Below are positions 24,150 through 35,913 of a stretch of DNA of 64,000 nt, piece by piece; the stretch's first letter is position 1; each line of letters begins with the position of its first letter. The notes under the pieces are model-generated. The model made no database searches. It had not been told where the DNA came from and saw only the letters and a program-made list of their open reading frames with translations. This DNA is from Crambe crambe (Eukaryota > Porifera > Demospongiae > Poecilosclerida > Crambeidae): assembly GCA_963924555.1 (NCBI GenBank), contig OZ004594.1:3255563-3319562 (forward strand). The letters run 5' to 3'. Made by a program: the position numbers and the translations under genes.

Positions 24150-25470
24150 ATGATTCAGATACCTAAACAGCTACTACAAGTGCTTCTTGCCATGTTGGTT
24201 GTCTGCAACATGGAAGCAGTGTCCCAGACTCTACCAGGTATGTAATAATGCATTAACACAATGATTAGACTCATGTAACTGTAGAAGTGTGCCAACATGA
24301 AGGTGATGTGAGGCTAGCAGGAGGAACTAACTCCACAGGACGTGTGGAAGTGTGCTTGTATCTTAATAATAAGAAGAATTTAAGACTAGTATGGGGGACA
24401 ATATGCAACAATGGCTGGGATGACAATGAAGCTAGAGTGGTGTGTCGTCAGCTAGGATTCAACACCAGCACACTACCAGGTGAAAGGACAGTATTATAAA
24501 TTCAAGTTATATATCTATGGTAATCTGCAGGTCCCATTGCTTGCATATCTCCCTGCTTTGAGAGAGGAGAGAGTGTAATACATTTAGTACAGAGTGAGTG
24601 TAATGGTACAGAGAGAGCTCTGATCAACTGCACAAGATCAACAACAACAACTGGCAACAACTGCAATCATATAGAGATGTTGGAGTGATGTGTGGTAATT
24701 AAATATACATATGACACTAATACTAGCATGATTATACAATCCAATAGAGGTACCATCATCTATACTCCAGACAGTGGTGAGCACCATCACACAGATAGAC
24801 CAGAGTACAGTGACAGCGATCGGTTCTCCAGACCAGTGTACAACCACAGTGACCAGTTCTCCAATGATAATAACTAAAGAGTACACAGTAAAGACATGTG
24901 AAGGACTAGCAGGATTCTTTGGATTTTTAGCAGCTATAATGACTTCAATATTAGTGGGTGTGATTCTTGGATGGGTGTGGTCATGCCATCAGAGAAAGTG
25001 GAAAGAAAAATCAACTACCCCGGAAATGTAAGGAGATATCTATTTCCAATTCAACCAGCAGAACTATTATATTGTGCTGCTATAACTATATGCACAGAAT
25101 CAATTCCTCTGGTGCTACTGAGATGCTGTTTGATAATTCCACCTATGTAAGTACTGCCTTCTCTGAGCCAAGCAGCTCTGCTCAATACAACTACTCCAGC
25201 ATCCAGCATAGTTCATATGATGCACAGTCCACTGGCACCACTGGTCAAGCCACCTCCCATCATGGCAACACATCAAACATCCAGGCTGATCAAACTGTTT
25301 CCACATACGACGTAATCTGCAGGTCTGATGACCTTTCTGACCTCTCTACAGGAGAGGAAATGTACCATCAAGTATTGGAGCAGAAATCTCAAGGAGAAGA
25401 AGAGACGTATCATGTTTTGGGGGAAGTAGAGGTATCTGTACACAAGATTCCAAGCCAGACAGACGCATGA
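24150..25470 (+). pseudogene. SR6: gamma-class SRCR receptor with 1-bp deletion in SRCR exon 3
   Basis: Exons 24150-24237, 24285-24479, 24531-~24696, 24748-25027, 25098-25470. Divergent [42 protein letters not shown]. In exon 3 the copy reads CATATAGAGATG where the tandem duplicate SR11 reads CATGACAGAGATG: one base is missing (about 24670), so the frame hits TGA before the last Cys. Exons 4-5 are still open: a stalk with [10 protein letters not shown], helix GFFGFLAAIMTSILVGVILG, tail with [32 protein letters not shown]. Either a fresh pseudogene or a sequencing error; SR11 is intact. Confidence 0.8.
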
Positions 25471-25619
25471 CTAACTAGCTATATGCACACACACAATTAT
25501 AATCAGTTCTTGGGGTATATATATAATGTGATCTGAACATAAACAAACAATAGATTTGGGAATCTTGCTAGCAGTCATGCTCTGACTTGAACACAACATT
25601 CCTGCTATAGGATGTTAAA

Positions 25620-26010
25620 GCAGGTACGTACACATGCTACCTGAACTGCTAGTACAGTCTACATTACACTCTTCCAGCTCCAAGCAATTTTGATCTGTAA
25701 GATTACAACCTCAAGTGGGAGAAAAGAAGCATCAAGTCCAATATGAACACCCTGCCTATTCAAATGTTTTCCACTCTGAGTTGTGCCAAACAGTTGAATG
25801 CATGTGGTCAGCAAGATACATTGGCTACCGATTCTGCAGATGGAAGATCCTGCACATTACCTTATGATGACATCATTGGTGTTAGCCACCCACAACCCAC
25901 AAAGCCGGAAGATTATAATGTATTGCAACACTAACCTCAAACATTAAGAAGAGTGGAAGAGAAAGAGTATCAAGTTCTGGGGGAATGGGAGTCTCAATAA
26001 AATACATAAT
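25620..26010 (+). pseudogene. Fossil: signal exon joined directly to an alpha-class tail
   Basis: A signal-exon relic (CACATGCTACCTGAACTGC) is followed within ~60 bp by an alpha tail (CAAGTGGGAGAAAAGAAGC..., YDDI and YNVL still readable, then in-frame TAA after TTGCAACAC). The SRCR and membrane exons were deleted. Duplicated at 35340-35720. Confidence 0.82.
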
Positions 26011-26202
26011 TGCCCCACAGGCCAAGCAGTTGACCTACCATGAAACTCATTCCCCAATAACAAAATTGTTGTCATAAATAAGTCTTATAAAAAATTTATT
26101 ATCATAAACTATATAATCGCATATATTTTATGTACTATCTAGAAAGAGATATTTATCTCCCAGTCTGTGTGTGTGCGTGTATACATTAGCTAGCTAGTTA
26201 CT

Positions 26203-27879
26203 ATGGCTCTACCTGAGCTGCTAGTCTACATTATGCTGCTTCAACTCCAACTAAAAGGTATAAGCTTAGCTAGTACTACCAGTGAGCAATTTTGATTCAC
26301 GATCAATGAGATGTGTTCCTTAGATGTAGAGACATGTCAGCGAGGTGATGTAAGACTGGTGAATGGAACTGATTCTGCAGGACGTGTGGAGATATGCTTA
26401 CCTCGTAGTGATAGTAACGGAACACTGGTATGGGGAACAGTGTGTCACAAAAATTGGGACAATAATGAAGCTAGAGTGGTGTGTCATCAGCTAGGATTCA
26501 ACACCAGTACACTACCAGGTACTGTATTACACACACAATTATAACTGTGTTGCATGAAGAACAGCAGTTAATAATTCTATGCTTATATTGAAGGTCCCAT
26601 TGCCTGCAGACTCGCCTGCTTTGGGGAAGGCACTGGTCCAGTACATTATGCAAATAATGGTTCTAACTGTAGTGGCACAGAAATGAAACTGATTGACTGT
26701 GCGAGATCAATAAATTTTGCTCCCTGCAATCATGATAGAGATGCTGGAGTGATATGTGGTACAATCTAATGTTAGACAGCTACAATAAAATCCTATAGTT
26801 ATCGACATTGGTGAATACCTTCACATAAATCAAAGTATACAGAAACAGTGACTATATAGAAATACAATGTTAGAGACAACAATAATAGCTAACTAAAAAC
26901 TCCTATATATTGAATACAGAGTTATCAACAGTGGTGAATACCTTCACGCAAATAAATCAGCAGTGTATGGAAACAGTGACCAGTAAGCATTGCATTGCAT
27001 GCCATTAGAAAAGATTGTATAGAGATATTACCTATGATACAGGAATCTCAGTCAGCACCGAAACAGGTGACATGAGTGGGATGGTAGCAGGACTAAGTGG
27101 TGGACTGGGATCCTTAGCAGCTGTCATGGCATTGGTACTTATGGGTGTGGTTCTAGGATGGGTGTGTTCATGCCATAAGAAAAAAAGGAGTTTCTAAATT
27201 CAAAATAAGTAGGTATATAACAAGTTAGATACTGAGACTGAGGGATCTATATTTAGAAACTGGTGCTGCTACAGGCCTGAATACCATAGATCCTAATGCC
27301 TCTATGCTCTGAGAGTATAAGGGCTAGCTACTAAGCTTAGTGCCTGTAACTGACCTATCAGATTGCTCTATTCAGCACAGCTATATTAGCTATAGCTAAC
27401 TACAGTACAAAACAATTTATTTATCTCCAGTACAAAAGCTCAGATGACGGAAAATCCTGCCTATCCAAGTGTCAAGCCTTGCCAAACAGTAGAATATTAT
27501 AGTACACAAGACATATCTCGCATATCTTCCACATCATCTGATGAAGACATCGCTGAAATTGACTGCTGTCCTCCAAAGGTGGAGGAAGATTGCAATAATC
27601 CTCAAATAAGAAAAATGGAAGAGAGAAAATATCAAGTCCAGGAACCACCTGTCTATTCATAGGTTTTCTCCTCTGAGTCATGCCAGACAGTTAAACATGC
27701 ATGGTCCACAAGATATATCATCTATCCATCCTCCAGTCAGAAGATCCTTCACATCACCTTATGATGATATAATAATTATGGGCCACTCACAACCTCAACC
27801 CCCACCCCTGCCCCCAAGGACGGAGGGAAGTCACCACATACATTTCATGCAAGCTAGGGAAGATAATCATGGAGGGTGA
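26203..27879 (+). pseudogene. SR7: epsilon-class SRCR receptor with two stop codons; broken twin of SR12
   Basis: Exons 26203-26257, 26324-26518, 26594-26758, 26920-26982, 27025-27208, 27431-27879. Short signal peptide [14 protein letters not shown]. Ectodomain and helix ([20 protein letters not shown]) are open. A TAA at 27195-27197, right after CHKKKRSF, ends the protein just inside the membrane, and a TAG at 27660-27662 breaks the tail exon; SR12 has sense codons at both places. It could still make a tailless membrane SRCR protein, i.e. a possible decoy, but simple decay is as likely. The stalk is split into two exons (4a, 4b). Confidence 0.82.
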
Positions 27880-28069
27880 AAGTCTGCTGCCCCACAGGCC
27901 AAACAGATTATCAATAAATAGCTACTGTAGCTAAGACTTAATTCCTAGAGTTTTGTGTGTATAATCATAGCTTAATGTCATGGATAATTTTTCAAAAATC
28001 AGCATATTTATCATAGGTACAAACACTGTTATTGATATGATATTATTGTGTTGATAATAATAAACACAG

Positions 28070-28440
28070 AATCAATTCCTCTGGTGCTACTGAGATGCTG
28101 TTTGACAATTCCACTTATGTAAGTACTGCCCTCTTTGAGCAAAGCAGCTCTGCTCAATACTGTCAGCATCCAGCATGTACTTGACATGATGTACAGTCCA
28201 CTGGTATCACTGGATAAGACGCCTCCCATCACGGCAACACACCAAACATCCAGGCTGATCTAACTGCTTCCACATGCAACATAATCTGCAGGTTTGATGA
28301 CCTTTCTAACCTCTCCACAGGAGAGGAAATTATTGGAGCAGAAATCTCAAGGAGAAGAAGGAAAGTATCATGTTTTTGGGAAGTAGAAATGCTCATTTCC
28401 AAGCCGAACAGACATTGATGAATAGCTATTTACAATAATA
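28070..28440 (+). pseudogene. Fossil gamma-class tail exon
   Basis: Starts at a kept acceptor (AACACAGAATCAATTCCTCTGG) and follows the SR6 tail (GAGATGCTGTTTGACAATTC) with indels and stops. Duplicated at 37747-38105. Confidence 0.85.
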
Positions 28441-28601
28441 TGTATAGTAATTAAATTATATATATCACACATAAACAGTTTTGTATGTATTATATGATTT
28501 TGAATGGAGATTTACAAAATAAACGGTTCTGGGAATAAAATAGCTCTTAGAAAAAAAAAGTAACAGTAATGCATTGACTTCAGCACAGATAGCCACTAGC
28601 T

Positions 28602-29881
28602 ATGAATTTCAACTTACTAAAGAAGGTACACATGCTACCTGAACTGCTAGTCTACATTATACTGCTCCAGCTCCAACTTAAAGGTACAATATGTACTTTA
28701 GTGAGCAACTTTTGTTGAGATAAAAGATGTGCTTCTGAATCTTAGCTATAGAGACATGTCAGCGAGGTGATGTAAGACTGGTGAATGGAACTGATTCTGC
28801 AGGACGTGTGGAGATATGCTTACCTCATAGTAACAGAACACTGGTATGGGGAACAGTGTGTCACAAAGGTTGGGATAATAATGAAGCTAGAGTGGTGTGT
28901 CGTCAGTTAGGATTCAACACCAGCACACTACCAGGTACTGCATATCAGTTAACTGTGTTATATGAAGAGCATGCAGAGTTAATAATTCTATGCTATATTG
29001 AAGGTCCTATTGCCTGCAGACTTGCCTGCTTTGGGGAAGGGACTGGTCCAGTACACTATGCAAATGATGGTGGTGCTATCTGTAATGGCACTGAAACTAA
29101 ACTAATCGACTGTGCAAGATCAATAAATGATGCTCCCTGCAATCATGATAGAGATGCTGGAGTGATATGTGGTACAATCTAATGTTTAATATACCATAAT
29201 TATTATAATAGCAAATCCTACTGAATTGTACAGAGTTATCAACAGTGGTGAATACAAGTGGCACAGGACTAAGTGGTGGATTGGGATCCTTAGCAGCTGT
29301 CATGATGTTGGTACTTATGGGTGTGGTTCTAGGATGGGTGTGTTCATATCATAAGAGAAAAAGAAGTTCCTCTGTTCAAAAAAAGTACAGTGGCTACATA
29401 ACTTATAGTGTTGGAATAGTTATTAAATTTATTTTTTACCTCCAGTGCAAAAACTGAGATAATGCAGAATCCTTCTTATTCAAGCATCAACCCATGCCAA
29501 ACAGGAGAGTACTGTGATATACAAGACATATCTCGCACATCTTCCACATCATCCTATGAAGATATCACTGAAATTGACCACTGTCCTCCAAAGATGGAGA
29601 AAGATTACAACAAACCCCAAACAAGAAAATTAGAAGAGGGGAAATATCAAGTCCAATGTGAACCCCCTGTCTATTTAAATGTCTTTCCCTCCAAGTCGTG
29701 CCAGACAGTTGAACATGGTCCAGAAGATACATCGTCTATCCATTCACCAGTCAAATCCTTCACATCACCTTATGATGATGTAGTACTGGCCACTCACAGC
29801 CACCCATCCCCCACAAGAACGAAAAATTATTATGCACACAACACAAATCTCATGCAAGGGAAGAAGAAGATTATACATTAG
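28602..29881 (+). CDS. SR8: SRCR receptor with short stalk and epsilon-class tail
   Basis: Exons 28602-28683, 28746-28934, 29004-29171, 29234-29384, 29446-29881; 341 aa. Exon 2 is the short form (189 bp, [11 protein letters not shown]), as in SR13 and SR14. The stalk is only [12 protein letters not shown], the shortest in the array. Helix [20 protein letters not shown]. Tail: [33 protein letters not shown], then NYYAHN near the C-terminus. Unlike SR7 and SR9, stalk and helix are in one exon. Its 5' half was the source of hybrid SR13. Intact. Confidence 0.88.
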
Positions 29882-30309
29882 TATTGTCATGAGGGAAGGA
29901 AGTCTTTATAACATTATGATCCCCCACAGGCCCAGGAAACTAACCACTAAGTAAATCAATTCCTAGTTTGGTTTTGTGTAATCATCACTTAATGCTATAA
30001 CGAAAATTGTTTTCAATTATTCACATTTTTCTCGTCATGTTATGTAAAGTTATTATATCAGAGGGTATAAACATAAATTGTGAAAGGGAGAGGGAGAGGG
30101 CCTGGTACAAATTGCATGCACATACACTTGATTAACTATGTGAAATTGCGTGTATGATGAATGATGTAATCATTAAAATGTATATGTAGCACGTGCGTTC
30201 TATCAATAGCGTAGCTACTAGCTAGCTAGCTAGCTATAGAGCTGGCTCCAGACCTGATTCACATCAGCGAAATAAACTGAGAACAGCACTATAATACTAT
30301 TTCCAATTC

Positions 30310-30660
30310 AGCCAGCAGAACTGCTGCTATAACAATATGCAATTCCTCTGGTGCTACTGAGATGTTGCTTGACAAATGTAAGTACCGCATTCTTAAAGCT
30401 AAGCAGCTCTACTCAATACAACCAGCATCCAGCATACGTATAGTTCACATGATCCACAGTTCCATTGACATCACCGGTCAAACCACCTCCCATCAGCAAC
30501 ATGCATATCAAACATCTAGGCTGACTGCTTCAGTCTGATGACCTTTCTGATCTTTTCATAAGAGAGGACTATCAAGTATTGGAGCAGAAATCTCAAGGAG
30601 AAGAAGTAGAGGAACTGGTACACCAAGATTCCAAGTCAGACACTGATGACTAGCTATTTA
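30310..30660 (+). pseudogene. Fossil gamma-class tail exon, strongly decayed
   Basis: CAATTCCTCTGGTGCTACTGAG and later GAGCAGAAATCTCAAGGAG match the SR6 tail, with several deletions. This stretch is absent from the second copy of the duplication because of the SR8/SR9 fusion. Confidence 0.8.
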
Positions 30661-30866
30661 CAGCTATTTACTATAGTCAGTTAACACGGACATACACCCA
30701 CGCAAGTTACTCAAGAGTATCATGTGATTGGAGTGCACATTTACAAAATAAACAAACAATATATCCAATTCAGTATTACATGCACAGCTATGAAGTTTAA
30801 CTTGTTATATACATGCTACATGAACTGCTAGTCTCTGACTTCATTCCAAACTAGTACTACATGTAT

Positions 30867-32203
30867 ATGAAGTTAAACTTGTTAAAGCAGGTACACATGC
30901 TACCTGAACTGCTAGTCTGCATTACACTGCTCCAACTCCAACTAAAAGGTAAATACTTAAGTGAGCAATTTCAATTCACAATCAATGAGATAAAAGACCA
31001 TGTGTTCCTTAGATGTAGAGACATGTCAGCGAGGTGATATAAGACTGGTGAATGGAACTGATTCTGCTGGACGTGTGGAGATATGCTTACTTCAGAGTAA
31101 TGGTAACAGAACACTGGTATGGGGAACAGTGTGTCACAAAGGTTGGGACAATAATGAAGCTATAGTGGTGTGTCGACAGTTAGGATTCAACACCAACACA
31201 CTACCAGGTACTGTGTATAGCTACACACGTTGACTGTATTGTATGAAGATATACTATGAAATCGAAGGTCCCATCGCCTGCAGACTTGCCTGCTTTGGGG
31301 AAGGAACTGGTCCAGTACACTATGCAAATGATGGAGCTGCCTGTAATGGCACAGAAATGAAACTGATCGACTGTGCAAGATCAATAAATAATGCTCCCTG
31401 TAATCACAGCAGAGATGCTGGAGTGATATGTGGTACCATTTAATGTTATACAATATTATAGCTAATAATTATCCTATTGAATACAGAGTTATCACCAGTG
31501 GTGAATACCTTCACACAGATAAATCAGTGTACAGAAACAGTGACCAGTAAGCAATTTAGAAACTTAATAACACAAATTGGATGGTAGCTGAATGTACAGG
31601 ACTATGTGGTGGACTGGGATCCTTAGCAGCTGTCATGATATTGGTACTTATGGGTGTGATTCTAGGATGGGTGTGTTCATGTCATAAGAGAAAAAGAAGT
31701 TTCTCCATTCAGAAAAAGTAGGTAAAATTATAGTACCTACATAACTTAGCTAACTGATATTTTTTTATCCCTATAGTACAAAAACTGAAATAACGCAGAA
31801 TCCTTCTTATCCAAGTGTCAAGTCGTCCCAAACAGTAGAGTACTATAGTGCACAAGACATATCACGCACATTTTCCACATCGTCCTATGAAGACATCACT
31901 GAAATTGACCACCGTCCTCCAAAGGTGGGGAAAGATTGCAACAAACCCCAAACAAGAAAATTGGAAAAGAGAAAATTTCAAGTCCAATGTGAACCTCCTG
32001 TCTACTTAAATGTCTTTCCCTCCAAGTTGTGCCAGACAGTTGAACGTAGTCCACAAGATACATCGTCTATCCATCCTCCAGCCAGAAGATCCTTCACATC
32101 ACCTTATAATGACTCACAACCCCAACCTCCACCCATTTCCCAAGGACAGAGGAAAATTACTACGCATACAACACATGCAAGAGAAGCTGAAGATCATACA
32201 TAG
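30867..32203 (+). CDS. SR9: SRCR receptor, epsilon-class tail, split stalk
   Basis: Exons 30867-30948, 31013-31207, 31268-31432, 31487-31546, 31600-31717, 31777-32203; 348 aa. The SRCR has [12 protein letters not shown], a variant of the usual CLPHS. Exon 4a (60 bp, phase 1 at both ends) codes most of the stalk ([18 protein letters not shown]); exon 4b codes the helix ([20 protein letters not shown]). Tail: [40 protein letters not shown]. Splicing 4a to 4b is inferred from phase and consensus sites; reading through instead meets a TAG. Intact. Confidence 0.84.
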
Positions 32204-32450
32204 CAAAAATATAGTTATGGAGAAGATTTTTAACGTTACAATGCTCCACAGGCACAGCAAATGATCCAATTAAGGATGTTTGTGAATATATCTTAATGCA
32301 ATAACAAGATAACCAAAATTATTTTAATAATAAAAATTTTTTTCTAAGATAATATTTCCCCAAAAAATCATATATGTATGATACATCGTGTATATCGTGA
32401 AGAAAAAGACGCATGATTATTTGGAGAATATAGTTTTAACTAGCTATTAT

Positions 32451-33548
32451 GAATTCTTGCTCATTGAAGCAGGTACACATGTGCTAATATACACAATGGA
32501 GCACTGGTATGGGGAACAGTGTGTCACAAAAGTTGGGAGACTAATGAAGCTAGAGTGGTGTGTCGTCAGTTAGGATTCAACACCAACACACTACCAGGTA
32601 CTGTATGCACATAATTATACGTAGTTAAGTGTATTGTATGAAGGGCAGCAGTTTATAGTGATTCTATGTTATATTGAAGGTCCCGTTGCATGCAGACGTG
32701 CCTGCTTTGGGGAAGGGACTGATCCAGTACACTATACAAAAGATGGTTCTGCATGTAATGGCACTGAAACTAGATTGGTAAACTGTGCAAGATCAACGAA
32801 TCCTGCTTCTGACTGCGATCACAGTAAAGATGCTGGAGTGATATGTGGTAATTCATAGTGGAACTAGTTAGTATAAGTCTATATTATTATCCATTTGTAG
32901 AATTACCATCCTCTGTCCAGCCAACAGTAATGTGTGATTGCAATGGACAAGCAGGAGGTCTGGGCACATTGATAGTTCTTCTGATTTTGTTGCTAGTGGG
33001 GGTCATTTTAGGGTGGGTGTGGTCATCTCATAGGAGGAACTACAATGTTAATACCAAGATGTAAGATTTAGCATTCATGCAGTAAGAGATATTGTTATAA
33101 TACAATGACTCCTTTCAGAGTGACAGCCCAGAATCATGCCTACACCACCTCTGTGAAAAATAAAACAGCAAAAAATCAGACAGTGCAAAAAAGTTGGCCT
33201 GGATCCAAAAAGATAGGTACTCCAGATCAACAATCCACACACAATGTCACATATAACCCAAAGGAGAACCACCCACCTGATATGAGGCCTTACCAGGAGC
33301 ATCAAGAAAAGAGAAAGAAGAGCATCAAGAAAGAGGAGATTTATCATGAGCCTGAAAGAAAGAGAGAGGAAGGGGAAGGTCATCAAGTTTCAAATGAGGC
33401 AGGGGAAGACAGAATCTATCATGTATTGGAGGGGCCTCTAACAAGTATAGATGAAGAAGAGGATTATCCAGCTATGGAGGAAGAAAAAGTAGTGCCTACA
33501 TATGCCATCCCAGCCCCCAAAACAGGACGAATAAGAAAAAATATATAG
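32451..33548 (+). pseudogene. SR10: 5'-truncated chimera at the duplication junction
   Basis: Exons 3-5 (32680-32847, 32901-33060, 33119-33548) are near-identical to SR5 and open, with the beta-class tail. The 5' part is not SR5: 32451-32590 matches the decayed copy at 39850-39985 (a signal-exon start, internal deletion, stop, then the last third of SRCR exon 2). The switch lies in exon 2 near GGATTCAACACCAACAC. No signal peptide or first half of the SRCR domain remains, so no normal receptor can be made from it. Confidence 0.85.
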
Positions 33549-33753
33549 CCATACTGAATCATGAAGTCAATGTACAGATAGCTTTGGTCAAATGTGTTAC
33601 ACTATGCACCAGTATTGGATTCCTGTGTGTTATTGTATGCATATAATTTTTTAAATTCTTTATATTTTCCCAAAATAACGATTACAGTTGTTCTGATTTA
33701 AACACAAAAATAGCAATTAAAGTTGATATAGGTGAATTGTTAAACTCATAGCA

Positions 33754-35210
33754 ATGATTCAGATACCTAAACAACTACTACAAGTGTTCCTTGCCATGAT
33801 GGCTGTCTACATCATGGAAGCGTCCCGGACTCCACCATCAGGTATATATGTAGCCCAATCTACTTTGATTAAACTCATACATCTGTAGAGATGTGCCCAC
33901 ATGAAGGTGATGTGAGGTTAACAGGAGGAACTAACTCCACAGGACGTGTGGAAGTGTGCTGGTATCTTAATAATAATAAGAATTCAGGACTACTATGGGG
34001 GAAAATATGCAACAAAGGCTGGGGCAATAATGAAGCTAGAGTGGTGTGTCGTCAGCTAGGATTCAACACCAGCACACTACCAGGTACAAGGACACTATCA
34101 TAACTTTAGTGGTAGAATAATTTATCATCTCATAATAATCTGCAGGTCCCATTGCTTGCACATCTCCCTGCTTTGAGCAGCAGGACGTGATACCTTCAGG
34201 ATTACAGAGTGAGTGTAATGGTACAGAGAGAGCTTTGATCAACTGTACAAGATTAACAGCAACTGACAACAACTGCAATCATGACAGAGATGCTGGAGTG
34301 ATGTGTGGTACAGTCTAATGTTAGACAATATTATCATACGTGCTTAATAAAACGAATCCTATTGAATGCAGAGTTATCAACAATGGTGATGACACAGACA
34401 GAAACAGTGACCAGTAAGCAGTACATTGCATGATACCACTTGAAATCATTACATAGTGATATTACTTTTACATGAATTATCACTGCATATATAAATATAA
34501 TGTATGTAATTACTCCTATAGAGGTACCATTACCTACAGTCATCACACAGAGAGACCAGTGTACAACCACAGTGACCAGTTCTCCAATGATAATAACTAA
34601 AGAGTGCACAGTAAAGACATGTGAAGGACTAGCAGGATTCTTTGGACTTTTAGCAGCTATAATGACTTTGATATTAGTTGGTGTGATTTTTGGATGGGTG
34701 TGGTCGTGCCATCAGAGAAAGTGGAAAGAAAAATCAACAACCCCAGAAATGTAAGGAATAAGTAAACCATCAGAGCTACATTCATAATATTATAACAATA
34801 AACACAGGATCAATTCCTCTGGTGCCACTGAGATGCTGTTTGACAACTCTACATATGTAAGTACTGCCTTCTCTGAGCCAAGCAGCTCTGCTCGATGCAA
34901 CTACTCCAGCATCCAGCATACTTCACATTATCCACAGTCTACTGGGACAACTGGTCACGCCGCATCTCACTATGGCAACACATCAAACATCCAGGCTGAT
35001 CTAACTGTTTCCACATACGACATAATCCGCAGGTCTGATGACCTTTCTGACCTCTCTACAGGAGAGGAAATGTACCATCAAGTATTGGAGCAGAAATTTC
35101 AAGGAGAAGAAGGGACGTATCATGTTTTGGGGGAAGTAGAGGTATCTGTACACAAGATTCCAAGCCAGACGGACACTAATGACCAGCTATATGCACACAC
35201 ACAATTATAA
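33754..35210 (+). CDS. SR11: gamma-class SRCR receptor, intact twin of SR6
   Basis: Exons 33754-33841, 33889-34083, 34146-34307, (34372-34413 optional), 34522-34750, 34808-35210; 358 aa without the optional exon, 372 with it. Divergent SRCR ([46 protein letters not shown]). The 42-bp exon is bounded by AG and GTAAGC, is phase 1 at both ends, and codes stalk residues ([13 protein letters not shown]), so it can be skipped without a frame change. Tail: [34 protein letters not shown]. The stalk is shorter than in SR6. The protein differs from SR6 at many more places than neighbouring duplicate pairs do, suggesting selection or conversion. Confidence 0.86.
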
Positions 35211-35339
35211 TCAGTTCTTGGGGTATACATATAATGTGATCTGAACATAAACAAACAATAGATTTGGGAATCTTGTTAGTAAAATAAGCAGTCATGCTCT
35301 GACTTGAACACAATATTCCTGCTATAGCATGTTAAAGCA

Positions 35340-35720
35340 GGTAGCTACGTACACATGCTACATGAACTGCTAGTCTACATTACACTCTTCCAGCTCCAAG
35401 TAATTTTGATCCAGAAGATTATAACAACCTCAAGTGAGAGAAAAGAAGCATCAAGTCCAATATGAAGACCCTGCCTATTCGAATGTTTTCCACTCTGAGT
35501 TGTGCCAAACAGTTGAGTGCATGTGGTCAGCAAGATACATTGGCTACTGATTCTGCAGATGGAAGATCCGCACATTACCTTATGATGATATCATTGGTGT
35601 TAGCCATCCACAAAGCCGGAAGATTATAATGTATTGCAACACTAACCTCAAACATTAAGAAGAGTGGAAGAGAAAGAGTATCAAGTTCTGGGGGAATGGG
35701 AGTCTCAATAAAATACATAA
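35340..35720 (+). pseudogene. Second copy of the signal-exon/alpha-tail fossil
   Basis: Duplicate of 25620-26010 with the same TAA after TTGCAACAC and additional small deletions. Confidence 0.82.
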
Positions 35721-35913
35721 TTGCCCCACAGGCCAAGCAGTTGACCTACCATGAAACTCATTCCCCAATAACAAAATTGTTGTCATAAATAAGTCTTATA
35801 AAAAATTTATTATCATAAACTATATAATCGCATATATTTTATGTACTATCTAGAAAGAGATATTTATCTCCCAGTCTGTGTGTGTGCGTGCATACATTAG
35901 CTAGCTAGTTACT

